Assembly: GCF_900143205.1 (NCBI RefSeq)
Contig: NZ_FRDH01000007.1
Location: 184,877 to 248,876 of the forward strand
DNA: 64,000 nucleotides
Direction: 5' to 3'
Source: Butyrivibrio hungatei DSM 14810
GTDB lineage: Bacteria > Bacillota > Clostridia > Lachnospirales > Lachnospiraceae
The notes under the pieces: generated by a model
What the model saw: only the letters and a program-made list of their open reading frames with translations
Database searches by the model: none
Told to the model about the DNA's origin: nothing
Shown here: in pieces, positions 46,757 through 56,420 of the stretch
Layout: each line of letters starts with the position of its first letter
Position numbering within the stretch: the stretch's first letter is position 1
Program-made: the position numbers and the translations under genes

Positions 46757-47899
46757 TTACTCTTCAGATGTATCTCCAACTGGCTTACCGCCTGTTGCAA
46801 GCCACTTAAGATATGCATTGATGAACTGATCAAGATCTCCATCAAGAACTGCATCTGCGTTTGATGCCTTGAAACCTGTACGTGTGTCGTTAACCATTGT
46901 GTATGGCTGAAGGACATATGAACGGATCTGGCTTCCCCATGCATTATCCATAACCTCACCACGGATACCAGCAAGCTTAGCTGCCTGTTCTTCCTGCTTC
47001 ATGATAAAGAGCTTTGCCTTCAGCATCTGCATAGCCTTGTCCTTGTTCTGGAACTGTGAACGCTCATTCTGACAAGCAACAACTACACCAGTAGGAATAT
47101 GTGTAATACGAACAGCTGATGATGTCTTGTTGATATGCTGTCCACCGGCACCACTTGAACGGTATGTATCAATTCTAAGATCATCAGGATTGATCTCTAC
47201 ATCTAGATCTTCTTCAATATCTGGCATTACATCACATGACACGAATGATGTCTGACGCTTAGCCTGAGCGTTGAATGGGCTGATACGAACAAGTCTGTGT
47301 ACACCGTGCTCTGACTTTAAGAGTCCATATGCATTTGTTCCAGAAATCTGGAATGTAACTGACTTGATACCAGCTTCATCACCATCAAGAAGGTCAAGAA
47401 CTTCTGTTGTGAAGCCCTTTCTCTCTGCCCATCTTGTGTACATACGATATAACATAGAAGCCCAGTCACAAGCCTCTGTTCCACCTGCACCAGCGTTAAG
47501 TCTAAGGATTACATCATACTTATCATAAGGCTGATTCAAAAGATTGCTGATACGGATATTCTCAAGAGTTGTCTCGAAATCATCAAGCTCAGCTCTGATC
47601 TCAGCAGCCATATCCTCATCATCTACACCTTCTGCATTCTGCATATCGATAAGATCAATGATATCGCCATACTGAGTGTTGAGCTTCTCGATACCCTCTA
47701 CAAGATCCTGCATGTTCTTAAGATCCTTTGTCTTCTTGTTTGCCTTTTCAGCATCATCCCAGAAACCAGGCTCTTCCATTTCACGGCTAAGCTCTTCGAT
47801 GATCTTCTTCTTAGTATTTAAGTCAAGTGAAGCAGTTACTTCTTTTAATGTGTCCTGAAGGTTTTGAATCTCAACCTTCATCTGATCTAAAACTACCAT
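46757..47899 (-). CDS. prfB: Peptide chain release factor 2
   Basis: The 380-residue factor has the SPF stop-codon recognition motif (RISPFNAQAKRQ) and the GGQ catalytic loop (SSGAGGQHINK). The frame is continuous: at the place of the usual programmed frameshift (CTT TGA C) the sequence reads CTT GAC, so the autoregulatory in-frame UGA is absent. GAAAGG precedes the ATG. It is downstream of secA in the same direction. Confidence 0.96.
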   Translation of the reverse strand: MVVLDQMKVEIQNLQDTLKEVTASLDLNTKKKIIEELSREMEEPGFWDDAEKANKKTKDLKNMQDLVEGIEKLNTQYGDIIDLIDMQNAEGVDDEDMAAEIRAELDDFETTLENIRISNLLNQPYDKYDVILRLNAGAGGTEACDWASMLYRMYTRWAERKGFTTEVLDLLDGDEAGIKSVTFQISGTNAYGLLKSEHGVHRLVRISPFNAQAKRQTSFVSCDVMPDIEEDLDVEINPDDLRIDTYRSSGAGGQHINKTSSAVRITHIPTGVVVACQNERSQFQNKDKAMQMLKAKLFIMKQEEQAAKLAGIRGEVMDNAWGSQIRSYVLQPYTMVNDTRTGFKASNADAVLDGDLDQFINAYLKWLATGGKPVGDTSEE

Positions 47900-47976
47900 A
47901 AATAAACCTTTCTATTTTTCTCCTAAAGAAATGCGCATTAAACATGCGCATTTCCCATTAACTACACCTTTATATA

Positions 47977-50544
47977 TTACTGAGCTCTGCCACAGCAGTT
48001 CTTGTATTTCTTACCACTTCCGCATGGGCATGGATCATTTGGATAAACCTTAGCTTCAACTCTCTTAACTGGAGCCTTAGCTACTGAGTCATCCTTGTTT
48101 GTTCCAGTAACCTTAGCTACCTGCTCACGCTCAACTCTCTCTTCAATGTGAACATGGAAAAGAAGTCTTACAGTATCTTCCTTGATGTTCCTTGTCATGT
48201 CATCGAACATCTCATAACCAGCCAGCTTGTACTCAAGCTTAGGGTCTCTCTGACCATATGCCTGAAGGCCAATTCCCTGACGGAGTTGATCCATATCATC
48301 AATGTGATCCATCCACTTTCTGTCGATAACCTTCAGAAGGATAACACGCTCGATCTCACGGATTGTCTCTGGTTCGGGGAACTCAGCTTCCTTTGCCTCA
48401 TAAAGCTTAACAGCCTCTTCCTTAAGCTGCTGCATAAGTCCTGACTTTGTAAGAGTCTCTATACGTCCTCTTGTGATCTTCTTGAGTGGAACTGTAGGAA
48501 GGAGGATCTCATTAAGCTCGTTAAGATTCCAGTTATCTGGATCATTTTCTTCACCAATAACTGTCTCAACTGAAGACTCTACTATATCTGTGATCATCTT
48601 GTAGATAGAATCTCTCATGGAATCTCCATCAAGAACCTTCTTACGTTCTGCGTAGATGATCTCTCTCTGTTCATTATTTACCTGGTCATACTCAAGAAGG
48701 TTCTTTCTGATCGCATAGTTGTTAGACTCGATCTTCTTCTGAGCTGACTCAATAGCTCTGGTAAGTGATGAGTGCTCAATTTCCTGTCCATCAGGAATGT
48801 TAAGTGCATTGAACATTGCAATGAGTCTCTCTGAACCAAAGAGTCTCATAAGGTTATCTTCAAGTGAAAGATAGAACTTAGATTCACCAGGATCGCCCTG
48901 ACGTCCTGAACGTCCACGGAGCTGGTTATCAATACGTCTACTCTCATGTCTTTCTGTACCGATGATCTTAAGACCGCCAAGCTCTCTAGCCTCTTCATCA
49001 AGCTTAATATCAGTACCACGACCAGCCATGTTAGTAGCGATTGTTACAGCGCCATGCTTACCAGCTTCTGCAACGATCTCAGCTTCCATCTCATGGAACT
49101 TGGCATTAAGTACCTGATGCTGAATACCTCTTTTTCTGAGCATCTTGGAAAGTTCCTCAGAAGATTCGATGGTAATAGTACCAACCAGAACAGGCTGTCC
49201 CTTCTTGTGTGCCTCTTCTACAGCATCACAGATAGCATTGAGCTTTTCTTTCTTGGTCTTATATACAGCGTCCTGAAGATCCCTACGGATAACAGGCTCG
49301 TTTGTAGGAATCTCAATAACGTCCATTCCATAGATATCACGGAACTCACGCTCCTCTGTAAGCGCTGTACCTGTCATACCACACTTCTTTTCAAACTTGT
49401 TAAAGAAGTTCTGGAATGTGATAGTAGCAAGAGTCTTGGACTCTCTCTTAACCTTAACATGCTCCTTAGCCTCGATAGCCTGGTGAAGGCCGTCTGAATA
49501 ACGTCTACCTGGCATTACACGACCTGTGAACTCATCTACGATGAGAACTTCGTCATCCTTAACGATGTAGTCGTGATCACGCTGCATAAGGTTGTTCGCA
49601 CGAAGTGCAAGGATAATGTTGTGCTGGATCTCAAGGTTCTCAGGATCAGCAAGGTTCTCTATTCTAAAGAATCTCTCAACCTTGGCAACACCCTGCTCAG
49701 TAAGGTTGACGATCTTGTCCTTCTCATTAACGATGAAGTCACCAGTCTCTTCTCTCTCGATACCCATGATAGCATCCATCTTGGAGAGATCTTCCATATC
49801 CTCACCACGAGTCATCTGCTTAGCAAGGATATCGCATGCCTCATAAAGCTTAGTAGACTTATCTGACTGACCAGAAATGATAAGAGGTGTACGAGCTTCA
49901 TCAATAAGGATTGAGTCGATCTCATCGATGATAGCGTAGTTAAGGCCACGAAGAACGCACTGCTCTTTGTAGATAGCCATGTTATCACGAAGGTAATCGA
50001 AACCAAGCTCGTTGTTAGTAACGTATGTGATATCGCAGTTATATGCTGCTCTTCTCTCTTCTGCATTCATGCTGTTGAGTACAACACCAACAGTAAGTCC
50101 AAGGAACTCATGAATCTTACCCATCCACTCAGCATCACGCTTAGCAAGGTAATCGTTGACTGTAACTACATGTACGCCCTTACCTTCAAGAGCATCCAGA
50201 TATGAAGGAAGTGTAGCAACAAGTGTCTTACCTTCACCAGTTTTCATCTCGGCAATTCTGCCCTGATGGAGGATAACACCACCAATGAGCTGTACCCTAA
50301 AGTGTTCCATTCCAAGTACACGCTTACCAGCCTCACGAACTGTCGCATATGCCTCTGGCATAATATCATCAAGAGTCTCGCCATCAGCAAGTCTCTTCTT
50401 GAACTCCTCAGTCTTTCCTCTTAATTCTTCATCAGAAAGAGCCTGCATCTTTGGTTGCATTGCCTCAATAGCGTCAACTGTTGATTTGATACGCTTAAGC
50501 TCTCTCTCACTGTGTGTTCCAATAATCTTATCAATAATGCTCAT
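47977..50544 (-). CDS. secA: Preprotein translocase ATPase SecA
   Basis: The protein of 855 residues starts at 50544 (MSIIDKIIG), preceded by AGGAG. It has Walker [15 protein letters not shown]...[12 protein letters not shown], helicase motif VI ([13 protein letters not shown]) and the C-terminal zinc tail [13 protein letters not shown] that binds SecB or ribosomes. A longer frame to 50634 runs through its own promoter and is not used. Confidence 0.97.
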   Translation of the reverse strand: MSIIDKIIGTHSERELKRIKSTVDAIEAMQPKMQALSDEELRGKTEEFKKRLADGETLDDIMPEAYATVREAGKRVLGMEHFRVQLIGGVILHQGRIAEMKTGEGKTLVATLPSYLDALEGKGVHVVTVNDYLAKRDAEWMGKIHEFLGLTVGVVLNSMNAEERRAAYNCDITYVTNNELGFDYLRDNMAIYKEQCVLRGLNYAIIDEIDSILIDEARTPLIISGQSDKSTKLYEACDILAKQMTRGEDMEDLSKMDAIMGIEREETGDFIVNEKDKIVNLTEQGVAKVERFFRIENLADPENLEIQHNIILALRANNLMQRDHDYIVKDDEVLIVDEFTGRVMPGRRYSDGLHQAIEAKEHVKVKRESKTLATITFQNFFNKFEKKCGMTGTALTEEREFRDIYGMDVIEIPTNEPVIRRDLQDAVYKTKKEKLNAICDAVEEAHKKGQPVLVGTITIESSEELSKMLRKRGIQHQVLNAKFHEMEAEIVAEAGKHGAVTIATNMAGRGTDIKLDEEARELGGLKIIGTERHESRRIDNQLRGRSGRQGDPGESKFYLSLEDNLMRLFGSERLIAMFNALNIPDGQEIEHSSLTRAIESAQKKIESNNYAIRKNLLEYDQVNNEQREIIYAERKKVLDGDSMRDSIYKMITDIVESSVETVIGEENDPDNWNLNELNEILLPTVPLKKITRGRIETLTKSGLMQQLKEEAVKLYEAKEAEFPEPETIREIERVILLKVIDRKWMDHIDDMDQLRQGIGLQAYGQRDPKLEYKLAGYEMFDDMTRNIKEDTVRLLFHVHIEERVEREQVAKVTGTNKDDSVAKAPVKRVEAKVYPNDPCPCGSGKKYKNCCGRAQ

Positions 50545-50605
50545 ACCGTTGTATCTCCTAAAAAAGGGTAAACTACCCCAATATTTTAGCAAAAGTCCGT
50601 TGTAC

Positions 50606-50634
50606 ATTGTAGCAGATTTACACAAACTATTCAA
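50606..50634 (-). promoter_or_regulatory. Promoter of secA
   Basis: TTGAAT (50629-50634), 17 bp and TACAAT (50606-50611), 62 bp before the start codon. Confidence 0.72.
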
Positions 50635-50667
50635 CCTTGTCAGAGTTTAGGATGCTTAATGGCAATC

Positions 50668-50720
50668 AAAAAAGCCTTAACAAACACAAACTATAATTAG
50701 TTCATGCCTATTAAGGCTTT
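50668..50720 (-). terminator. Terminator at the end of the ptb-buk transcript
   Basis: A 10-bp stem AAAGCCTTAA with a 30-nt loop and T residues following on the minus strand. It lies more than 280 bp after buk, so the transcript would include the structured element in between. Confidence 0.6.
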
Positions 50721-50768
50721 TATCAGTCTTATTATCAAAAGCTAGCACATCATAAGGCCATTTAGTCT

Positions 50769-50945
50769 CCCCCAAGGTCTATGAACACCACACAGTGTGA
50801 TATGTATAAGAAGTTAGCTCGAGCGATTTATTTTTTGCAGTCACTGCAAAACCAAAAGTCTATCGTCATCCTACCCCTGCAAAAAATATCGGAGCGAGAG
50901 ATGACTTTTTATACTATCACACGTCCGGTATCACTACCTTCCGGG
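50769..50945 (+). ncRNA. Long-stem structured element: candidate small RNA or MITE-like hairpin
   Basis: From 50795 to 50922 the two arms pair almost continuously: GTGTGATA with TATCACAC, TATAA with TTATA, GAAGTTA with TGACTTT, CTCG with CGAG, CGAT with ATCG and ATTTTTTGCAG with CTGCAAAAAAT, closing a 36-nt loop. An outer helix (50769-50778 with 50936-50945) lies beyond a large internal loop. Two of the pairs are G-U only if the plus strand is transcribed. No promoter or terminator is clear, so a mobile hairpin is an equal alternative. Confidence 0.4.
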
Positions 50946-50995
50946 AAACCAATTTCCTTCCGGTACCACTACCTTCCGGGAAACCAACACACTAC
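50925..50995. repeat. Two copies (and a partial third) of a 35-bp tandem repeat
   Basis: CCGGTAtCACTACC plus TTCCGGGAAACCAA occurs at 50925-50952 and, with a single change, at 50960-50987, a 35-bp period; a degenerate CACTACCGGG follows. It borders the 3' end of buk and overlaps the outer helix of the long-stem element. Confidence 0.85.
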
Positions 50996-51002
50996 CGGGT
51001 AA

Positions 51003-52067
51003 TCAATACTTCTGTGCTTCTTCTTCGCCTGTCATTACACGGATTGCACCCTGTGCAAGTGCAAGGAGCTCATCCTCACCAGGATATACTGTAACTGGGC
51101 AGATCCAATCTACACGCTCTTTGATAGCATCTGTGATAACCTGACCATATGCAATTCCACCTGTAAGGATGATCTGATCAACCTTACCCTTAAGAACAGT
51201 AGCGCAAGCACCAATGTTCTTGCAGATCTGGTAAATGAAAGCTTCACGAACAAGGATAGCCTTCTCGTTGCCCTCTTCACACATCTTGTTAACTTCTCTC
51301 ATGTCGTTAGTTCCAAGGTATGCGTTAAGTCCGCCGTAACCAACGATCTTCTTTTTCATCTCATCATATGTGTACTTACCTGAGAAGCACATATCTACAA
51401 GAGCCTTAGCAGGTATGCCGTTTGCTCTCTCTGGAGAGAATGCACCATCACCATTAAGTGCTGCGTAAACATCTACCATCTTGCCGTTCTTGTGAACACC
51501 AGTTGATGTACCGCCACCCATGTGAACAACGATAACGCTGATCTCGTCATACTTCTTGCCGATCTCTTTTGCATATCTTCTGGCAACAGCCTTCTGGTTA
51601 AGAGGATGGTCGATAGAAACACGCTCGATCTCAGGAACACCAGAAATACGTGCAACTGGCTCCATCTCATCTACTACTACTGGATCTACGATGTATGAAG
51701 GAACACCGATCTCATCACCGATCTCTCTAGCAAGGATTCCGCCAAGGTTAGAAGCATGCTGACCCTGAACGCCCTTTCTAAGATCCTCTAAAAGAGCATC
51801 TGTACACTCATATGTACCGCCTGGAATAGGACGAAGAAGTCCGCCTCTACCAACAATAACATTGAATGACTTGATATCAATGTTCTCTTTCTTGAGGAAA
51901 TCAAGAATGATATTCTTACGGAAATCCTTCTGATCAATGATTGATGCATAGCTCTCGATTTCTTCTGTGCTATGTCTAAGTGTCTCTTCCTTTACAAGTG
52001 TCTCATCCTCAAAGATACCAACCTTTGTTGATGTTGAACCTGGGTTAATGATCAAACTCTTTATCAT
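51003..52067 (-). CDS. buk: Butyrate kinase
   Basis: The 354-residue acetokinase-family enzyme begins with the phosphate-binding [18 protein letters not shown] and has [16 protein letters not shown] and ILTGGIAYG. It converts butyryl phosphate and ADP to butyrate and ATP. It lies 2 bp after ptb, completing the kinase route for butyrate. Confidence 0.96.
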   Translation of the reverse strand: MIKSLIINPGSTSTKVGIFEDETLVKEETLRHSTEEIESYASIIDQKDFRKNIILDFLKKENIDIKSFNVIVGRGGLLRPIPGGTYECTDALLEDLRKGVQGQHASNLGGILAREIGDEIGVPSYIVDPVVVDEMEPVARISGVPEIERVSIDHPLNQKAVARRYAKEIGKKYDEISVIVVHMGGGTSTGVHKNGKMVDVYAALNGDGAFSPERANGIPAKALVDMCFSGKYTYDEMKKKIVGYGGLNAYLGTNDMREVNKMCEEGNEKAILVREAFIYQICKNIGACATVLKGKVDQIILTGGIAYGQVITDAIKERVDWICPVTVYPGEDELLALAQGAIRVMTGEEEAQKY

Positions 52068-52069
52068 GA

Positions 52070-52990
52070 TTATTCTCCTTTATTGTTTGCTGCTACAACA
52101 GCTGCAAGTGCGATAGAATTAACCTTTACTTCTACAGAATCAGATCTTGATGTAAGAATAACTGGAGCCTTTGTACCTGTGAGGATGTTACCATTCTTAA
52201 CAGTTGCAAGTCTTACGATAGTCTTGTATGTAAGGTTTCCAGCGTGGATATCTGGGAAAAGAAGGATGTCGGCATCGCCTACGATCTTTCTGTCAAGAGC
52301 GCCAGCCTTGTGCTTAGCAGCTTCTGGATCGATAGCAAGGTCCATAGAAAGAGGTCCATCAACGATACAATTCTTGATCTCACCCTCTTCATTAAGTCTT
52401 GTAAGCTCTGCTGCCTCAACAGTAACAGGCATCTTAGGGTTAACAACTTCAACTGCTGCAAGTGGAGCAACCTTAGGGCACTCAACGCCACAGGCTCTTG
52501 CAACATCTACTGTATACTCAATGATGACTTTCTTGTCTTCAAGTGTTGGGTAAGGCATGAAAGCAACGTCTGTAAGGAATAAAAGACGATTGATTCCAGG
52601 AATCTCAAATACGCAAACGTGTGAAAGAGGACGACCTGTACGAAGACCAACTTCCTTATCAAGTACGCTCTTAAGGAAATCTCTTGACTCAAGGGCACCC
52701 TTCATGTAGATATCAGCCTTGCCGCTTGATACAAGTGAAACTGCTGTACGTGCAGCCTCGATTGTATCCTTAACATCGATGATCTCGTAATCATCAAGGT
52801 TCATTCCAACCTCTTTTGCCTTCTCCTCGATCAGCTCCTTGTCACCAACAAGGATAGAATCAACGATTCCTCTCTCCTTAGCAACCTTAACTGCCTCAAG
52901 TACGTGTGTGTCCTGTGCTACAGCAACAGACATCTTCTTGGTGCTGGCAGTCTTGAGCTTAGCTAAAATGTCATCAAAGTTCTTACTCAT
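52070..52990 (-). CDS. ptb: Phosphate butyryltransferase
   Basis: The 306-residue Pta/Ptb-family enzyme exchanges CoA of butyryl-CoA for phosphate. Family segments include [33 protein letters not shown] and [26 protein letters not shown] precedes the ATG. It forms one transcript with buk; no promoter was obvious between it and the upstream terminator. Confidence 0.95.
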   Translation of the reverse strand: MSKNFDDILAKLKTASTKKMSVAVAQDTHVLEAVKVAKERGIVDSILVGDKELIEEKAKEVGMNLDDYEIIDVKDTIEAARTAVSLVSSGKADIYMKGALESRDFLKSVLDKEVGLRTGRPLSHVCVFEIPGINRLLFLTDVAFMPYPTLEDKKVIIEYTVDVARACGVECPKVAPLAAVEVVNPKMPVTVEAAELTRLNEEGEIKNCIVDGPLSMDLAIDPEAAKHKAGALDRKIVGDADILLFPDIHAGNLTYKTIVRLATVKNGNILTGTKAPVILTSRSDSVEVKVNSIALAAVVAANNKGE

Positions 52991-53033
52991 GATAAAAAAC
53001 CTCCGTTTTAATTGTTCGATCGAAATAAAATAT

Positions 53034-53080
53034 GAAAAAAGAGTGTTAAACTCTCGCCATATGACAAAAGTTTAACACTC
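53034..53080 (-). terminator. Terminator after the thioesterase gene
   Basis: A perfect 12-bp stem GAGTGTTAAACT with a 16-nt loop is followed by six T residues on the minus strand, between the thioesterase and ptb. Confidence 0.88.
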
Positions 53081-53134
53081 CGAACTTACAATTACAATAT
53101 TTTTACCAACTTTTCATACTTCAAAAAAGAATTT

Positions 53135-53641
53135 TTAGAAACCTTCCATTCTGCGCTGTTTACGAAGCTCGCGTCTCTTGATAGCCCCTTCCCACTCAGC
53201 CTTCTCATTTTCTGTTTTGACATTAAGTCCATAAGGCACTGTACATGGTGATCCATCGTGATCGATGCACACTTCTGTGAGGTAAGCCCTGTTAAGGACA
53301 TGTCTCATACCAGTCTTAACATCCTCAACATAAGTATCTACGCGAACTTCCATAGAAGTCTTGCCAACATATGTGATCTTGCCGATCATAACAAGCACAT
53401 CTCCAAGAAGTGCTCCCTGCTTAAACTGCATGTTATCGATCGCGGCTGTTGCTATAGGATTGCCTGAATGTCTCATGGCAACTGTACCAGCAACCTCATC
53501 TATCCACGCCATAAGTGTTCCACCAAAAAGTCTGTTCTCAGCGTTGATATCACCATACTTAACGACCTTGGTCCACTCTGTTATTGAATCCTCCACATTT
53601 TTGTTTGCAATCTGTTTGTCAACGTGAAAAACCTTGCCCAT
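53135..53641 (-). CDS. Acyl-CoA thioesterase, hotdog fold
   Basis: The 168-residue protein starts at 53641 (MGKVFHVDKQ) because GGAGGTGCAAGGT lies just before it. It has the hotdog acyl-CoA hydrolase core: NRLFGGTLMAWIDEVAGTVA, AAIDNMQFKQGALLGDV and SMEVRVDTYVED. A Lys/Arg-rich C-terminal tail is present. It lies upstream of ptb-buk, suggesting control of acyl-CoA pools, but a terminator separates them. Confidence 0.85.
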   Translation of the reverse strand: MGKVFHVDKQIANKNVEDSITEWTKVVKYGDINAENRLFGGTLMAWIDEVAGTVAMRHSGNPIATAAIDNMQFKQGALLGDVLVMIGKITYVGKTSMEVRVDTYVEDVKTGMRHVLNRAYLTEVCIDHDGSPCTVPYGLNVKTENEKAEWEGAIKRRELRKQRRMEGF

Positions 53642-53793
53642 ACCTTGCACCTCCAAAGTGAGTTTAATACTTTCTCTACATATAATTTTACTCTAAATGC
53701 GCCATTGTTTCCATGAAAATGTTACCAGCCACAGTTTTGTGATAGTATATATTTAGCTTGGAAAAAAGCTAACAAAGAAGTGGAGAATAACAA

Positions 53794-54816
53794 ATGTCCA
53801 AGATAAGCTTTATTATCCCAATCTATAATACATCTAAATACTTAGATAAATGCGTGGAGTCTGTCTTAAATCAGACTCTTTCAGATATAGAGATAATCCT
53901 CGTTGATGATGGCTCTACAGATGGCATATGTCCAAAGATGTGCGACGACTACGCTGCCAAAGATTCCCGCGTAAGAGTAATCCACAAGGAAAATGGCGGT
54001 CTCATGTCAGCCTGGATCTGTGGTTCCAAAGCCGCTACCTCTAATTATCTTAGCTTTGTAGACAGTGATGACTGGGTTGATGTTGAAATGGCGGAGTCTC
54101 TCTATGCTCTCACCGACAGTTCTTTTGCCACATCAGAAATCATCTCAAGTAATTATATTGTTGAAAAAAACAACGAAAGAAGAAAAGAAACCCAGACGCT
54201 TAAACCTGGCGTATATTTCAGACAGGACCTCGATAAGATCTGTGAAGGTCTCCTTGGTGCAGAGATCCGCCCTGTGACTATGTCAAGATGCATGAAGCTC
54301 ATATCAAAAGAGCTGCTTCTTAACAATCTAAAGTACTGCAACACAGCCATTTCCATGAGCGAAGACGTAAATATTACTCTCCCATGCCTTTGCGACTGTC
54401 AGCGCCTCGTAATAGCAGAAGGAAGCTACTTCTATCACTACAGACTTGTAGGCGAATCCATAGTTCACAACTATAATCCAAAGCTTCTTCCAAACCTTGA
54501 GCTCACAGACAAGACCTTTAGAGAGATCCTTGCAGATAAAAAAGTTGACGGCTACGAAGCACAGATGGATAGAGAGTTCATCATCATGCTCCTTGTAATC
54601 CTCAAAAACGAGCTTCGCTGCCCTGATAAAGACACTGCCGCCCGCGTCAAAAAGATCTTCCTAAGACCTGATATCAGAAAAAAAGTGACATCCACCAAAG
54701 TAGATGTCACCTCAAAAGCTAATAAATTGTTATATTACTGCATTAAGCATCCAAATCCTGTAGTAGTAGCCGTAACAAAAGCTATCATCACAGCTTACGA
54801 CCGAAAGACCAACTAA
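53794..54816 (+). CDS. GT2-family glycosyltransferase
   Basis: The 340-residue protein begins with the GT-A core (SFIIPIYNTSKYLDKCVESV, IILVDDGSTDG, HKENGGLMSAW, FVDSDDWVD), giving the DXD metal site as DSDD. The C-terminal half is a variable acceptor domain with no membrane helix. It is monocistronic, with a terminator just after the stop. Likely makes surface polysaccharide; substrate unknown. Confidence 0.9.
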   Translation: MSKISFIIPIYNTSKYLDKCVESVLNQTLSDIEIILVDDGSTDGICPKMCDDYAAKDSRVRVIHKENGGLMSAWICGSKAATSNYLSFVDSDDWVDVEMAESLYALTDSSFATSEIISSNYIVEKNNERRKETQTLKPGVYFRQDLDKICEGLLGAEIRPVTMSRCMKLISKELLLNNLKYCNTAISMSEDVNITLPCLCDCQRLVIAEGSYFYHYRLVGESIVHNYNPKLLPNLELTDKTFREILADKKVDGYEAQMDREFIIMLLVILKNELRCPDKDTAARVKKIFLRPDIRKKVTSTKVDVTSKANKLLYYCIKHPNPVVVAVTKAIITAYDRKTN

Positions 54817-54838
54817 CAAAGGTCTTTCGGCTTTTTTA
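54801..54838 (+). terminator. Terminator of the GT2 gene
   Basis: A 10-bp stem CCGAAAGACC with a 10-nt loop containing the TAA stop, followed by CTTTTTT. Confidence 0.9.
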
Positions 54839-55723
54839 TTTATCTGAGCCAAAAACTTTTTCTTTTAACTTCTTACCAGTAGGTGTTCCAGCAAGTCCGC
54901 CAACTGCAGTCTCCTTAAGCGCCGGCACCATAGCATCTCCAACTTCCTTCATGGCATCAAGGCACTCATCCACAGGAATCTTGGCTTTTATCCCTGCAAG
55001 AGCCATATCTGCACTTGAAAAAGCTATCATAAGGCCTGACACATTTCTCTTGATACAAGGGATTTCCACAAGTCCAGCCACAGGGTCACACACAAGTCCC
55101 ATCTGGCTTGAGATTGCAATAGCACAAGCATCTGCGCACTCTGAAGGCGTTCCACCCATAAGCTCCACAAGAGCTGCTGCCGCCATAGCTGCTGCGCTTC
55201 CGCACTCAGCCTGACATCCGCCATTTGCTCCAGCGATACTTGCCCTGTTTGCGATCACCATTCCAAAGGCTCCCGCTGTGAAAAGTGACATGATTACGTC
55301 ATTTTTGTCATATCCCCTGTCCTCATACAAAGTGACAAGGCATCCTGGCAGAATGCCGCAGCTTCCTGCTGTAGGAGTTGCAACGATCTTGCCCATGGAA
55401 GCGTTACATCCGGCAACAGAAAGAGCCCTTCCCATTGCTTTGGTCATAAGCTCACCGCTAAGTCCGCCGCCAGTTCTTTTCACATAGTCATTCATAAGAA
55501 AGCCCTCACCGCCAGTAAGTCCTGACATAGAGCGCTGTTCCTTCTTAGATCCTGCTTTTACAGACTCCACCATAATGTCAAAGTCTGTCGCCATCTTATC
55601 AAAAAGCTTGGAAGGCTCTTTTTCCATGGCCTTTGCCTGGTCTTCCAGCACAAGCTCGCTTATTTTAATATTTCTTTTCTCAGCTTCGCTCACAAGCTCA
55701 GCAATAGTCTCATATCTTAGCAT
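54836..55723 (-). CDS. sdaAA: L-serine dehydratase, alpha subunit
   Basis: The 295-residue iron-sulfur subunit has SMSGLTGGEG, TPTAGSCGILPG, GANGGCQAECG and LVCDPVAGLVEIPCIKRN; the four cysteines bind the oxygen-sensitive [4Fe-4S] cluster. With the beta subunit it deaminates serine to pyruvate. It is 8 bp after sdaAB. Confidence 0.95.
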   Translation of the reverse strand: MLRYETIAELVSEAEKRNIKISELVLEDQAKAMEKEPSKLFDKMATDFDIMVESVKAGSKKEQRSMSGLTGGEGFLMNDYVKRTGGGLSGELMTKAMGRALSVAGCNASMGKIVATPTAGSCGILPGCLVTLYEDRGYDKNDVIMSLFTAGAFGMVIANRASIAGANGGCQAECGSAAAMAAAALVELMGGTPSECADACAIAISSQMGLVCDPVAGLVEIPCIKRNVSGLMIAFSSADMALAGIKAKIPVDECLDAMKEVGDAMVPALKETAVGGLAGTPTGKKLKEKVFGSDK

Positions 55724-55731
55724 ATATCCAA

Positions 55732-56400
55732 TTAAATCCTTCTGATCAAGATAGCATTTGTGACATGTTCGATCTGTCTGATATCGTCCACCAGTGTCTC
55801 CTGTGGCTGATTGTCGATCTCAATAGTCATGATGGCATCTCCGCCCTTCTCCTGTCTGGAAAGATGGAAATTCGAGATATTAAGATCTGCATGTTCCCAG
55901 TGCATAAGATTAGTAACCGCTGCAATTACGCCAGGTTTATCCTCATGCATTACAAGTAACGTATTGTTATCACCATTAAACTCAACAGACATTCCATTGA
56001 TCTGATTTACAAGGATATTACCTCCACCAATGCTGGCTCCCTGCATGACTCCCTCGGTGCCATCTGTAAGATAATAATGGATCTTGGCAGTATTAGGATG
56101 CGCTCCCTTTATATCCTCTTTGAAAAAAGAGTATTCGATGCCTCTTTGAGCTGCGATGGTAAGAGCATCTCTGATCTCAGGAGAATAGCTCTTGTAACCC
56201 ATGATACCAGCAAGGAGAGCTCTATCCGTACCATGTCCTTTGTAGGTTCTGGCAAAAGAGCCTGAGAGCACGATCTCAACCTTTTTTAGCTGCCTGTCAT
56301 CTATTAACTTATTAACCACACGTCCCAGTCTCACAGCCCCTGCTGTATGTGAACTTGAAGGTCCGATCATAACTGGTCCGATTATGTCAAAAACATTCAT
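55732..56400 (-). CDS. sdaAB: L-serine dehydratase, beta subunit
   Basis: The 222-residue subunit starts MNVFDIIGPVMIGPSSSHTAG, the family signature, and ends in an ACT domain (LLVMHEDKPGVIAAVTNLM) that may bind serine. The split alpha/beta form is typical of clostridia. AAAGG precedes the ATG. Confidence 0.95.
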   Translation of the reverse strand: MNVFDIIGPVMIGPSSSHTAGAVRLGRVVNKLIDDRQLKKVEIVLSGSFARTYKGHGTDRALLAGIMGYKSYSPEIRDALTIAAQRGIEYSFFKEDIKGAHPNTAKIHYYLTDGTEGVMQGASIGGGNILVNQINGMSVEFNGDNNTLLVMHEDKPGVIAAVTNLMHWEHADLNISNFHLSRQEKGGDAIMTIEIDNQPQETLVDDIRQIEHVTNAILIRRI

Positions 56401-56420
56401 CCGATAAAAACCTTTTTCAA

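Noticed and set aside
47810..47850. Programmed frameshift in prfB
   Set aside because: The frame is continuous and the T needed for CTT TGA C is missing.
50795..50922. T-box or known riboswitch
   Set aside because: No T-box sequence, specifier arrangement or downstream synthetase or metabolic gene in the right direction; conserved riboswitch cores were not recognised.
50781..51002. Plus-strand 73-codon frame between secA and buk
   Set aside because: It runs through the long-stem element and the tandem repeats, has no ribosome site or recognisable protein sequence.
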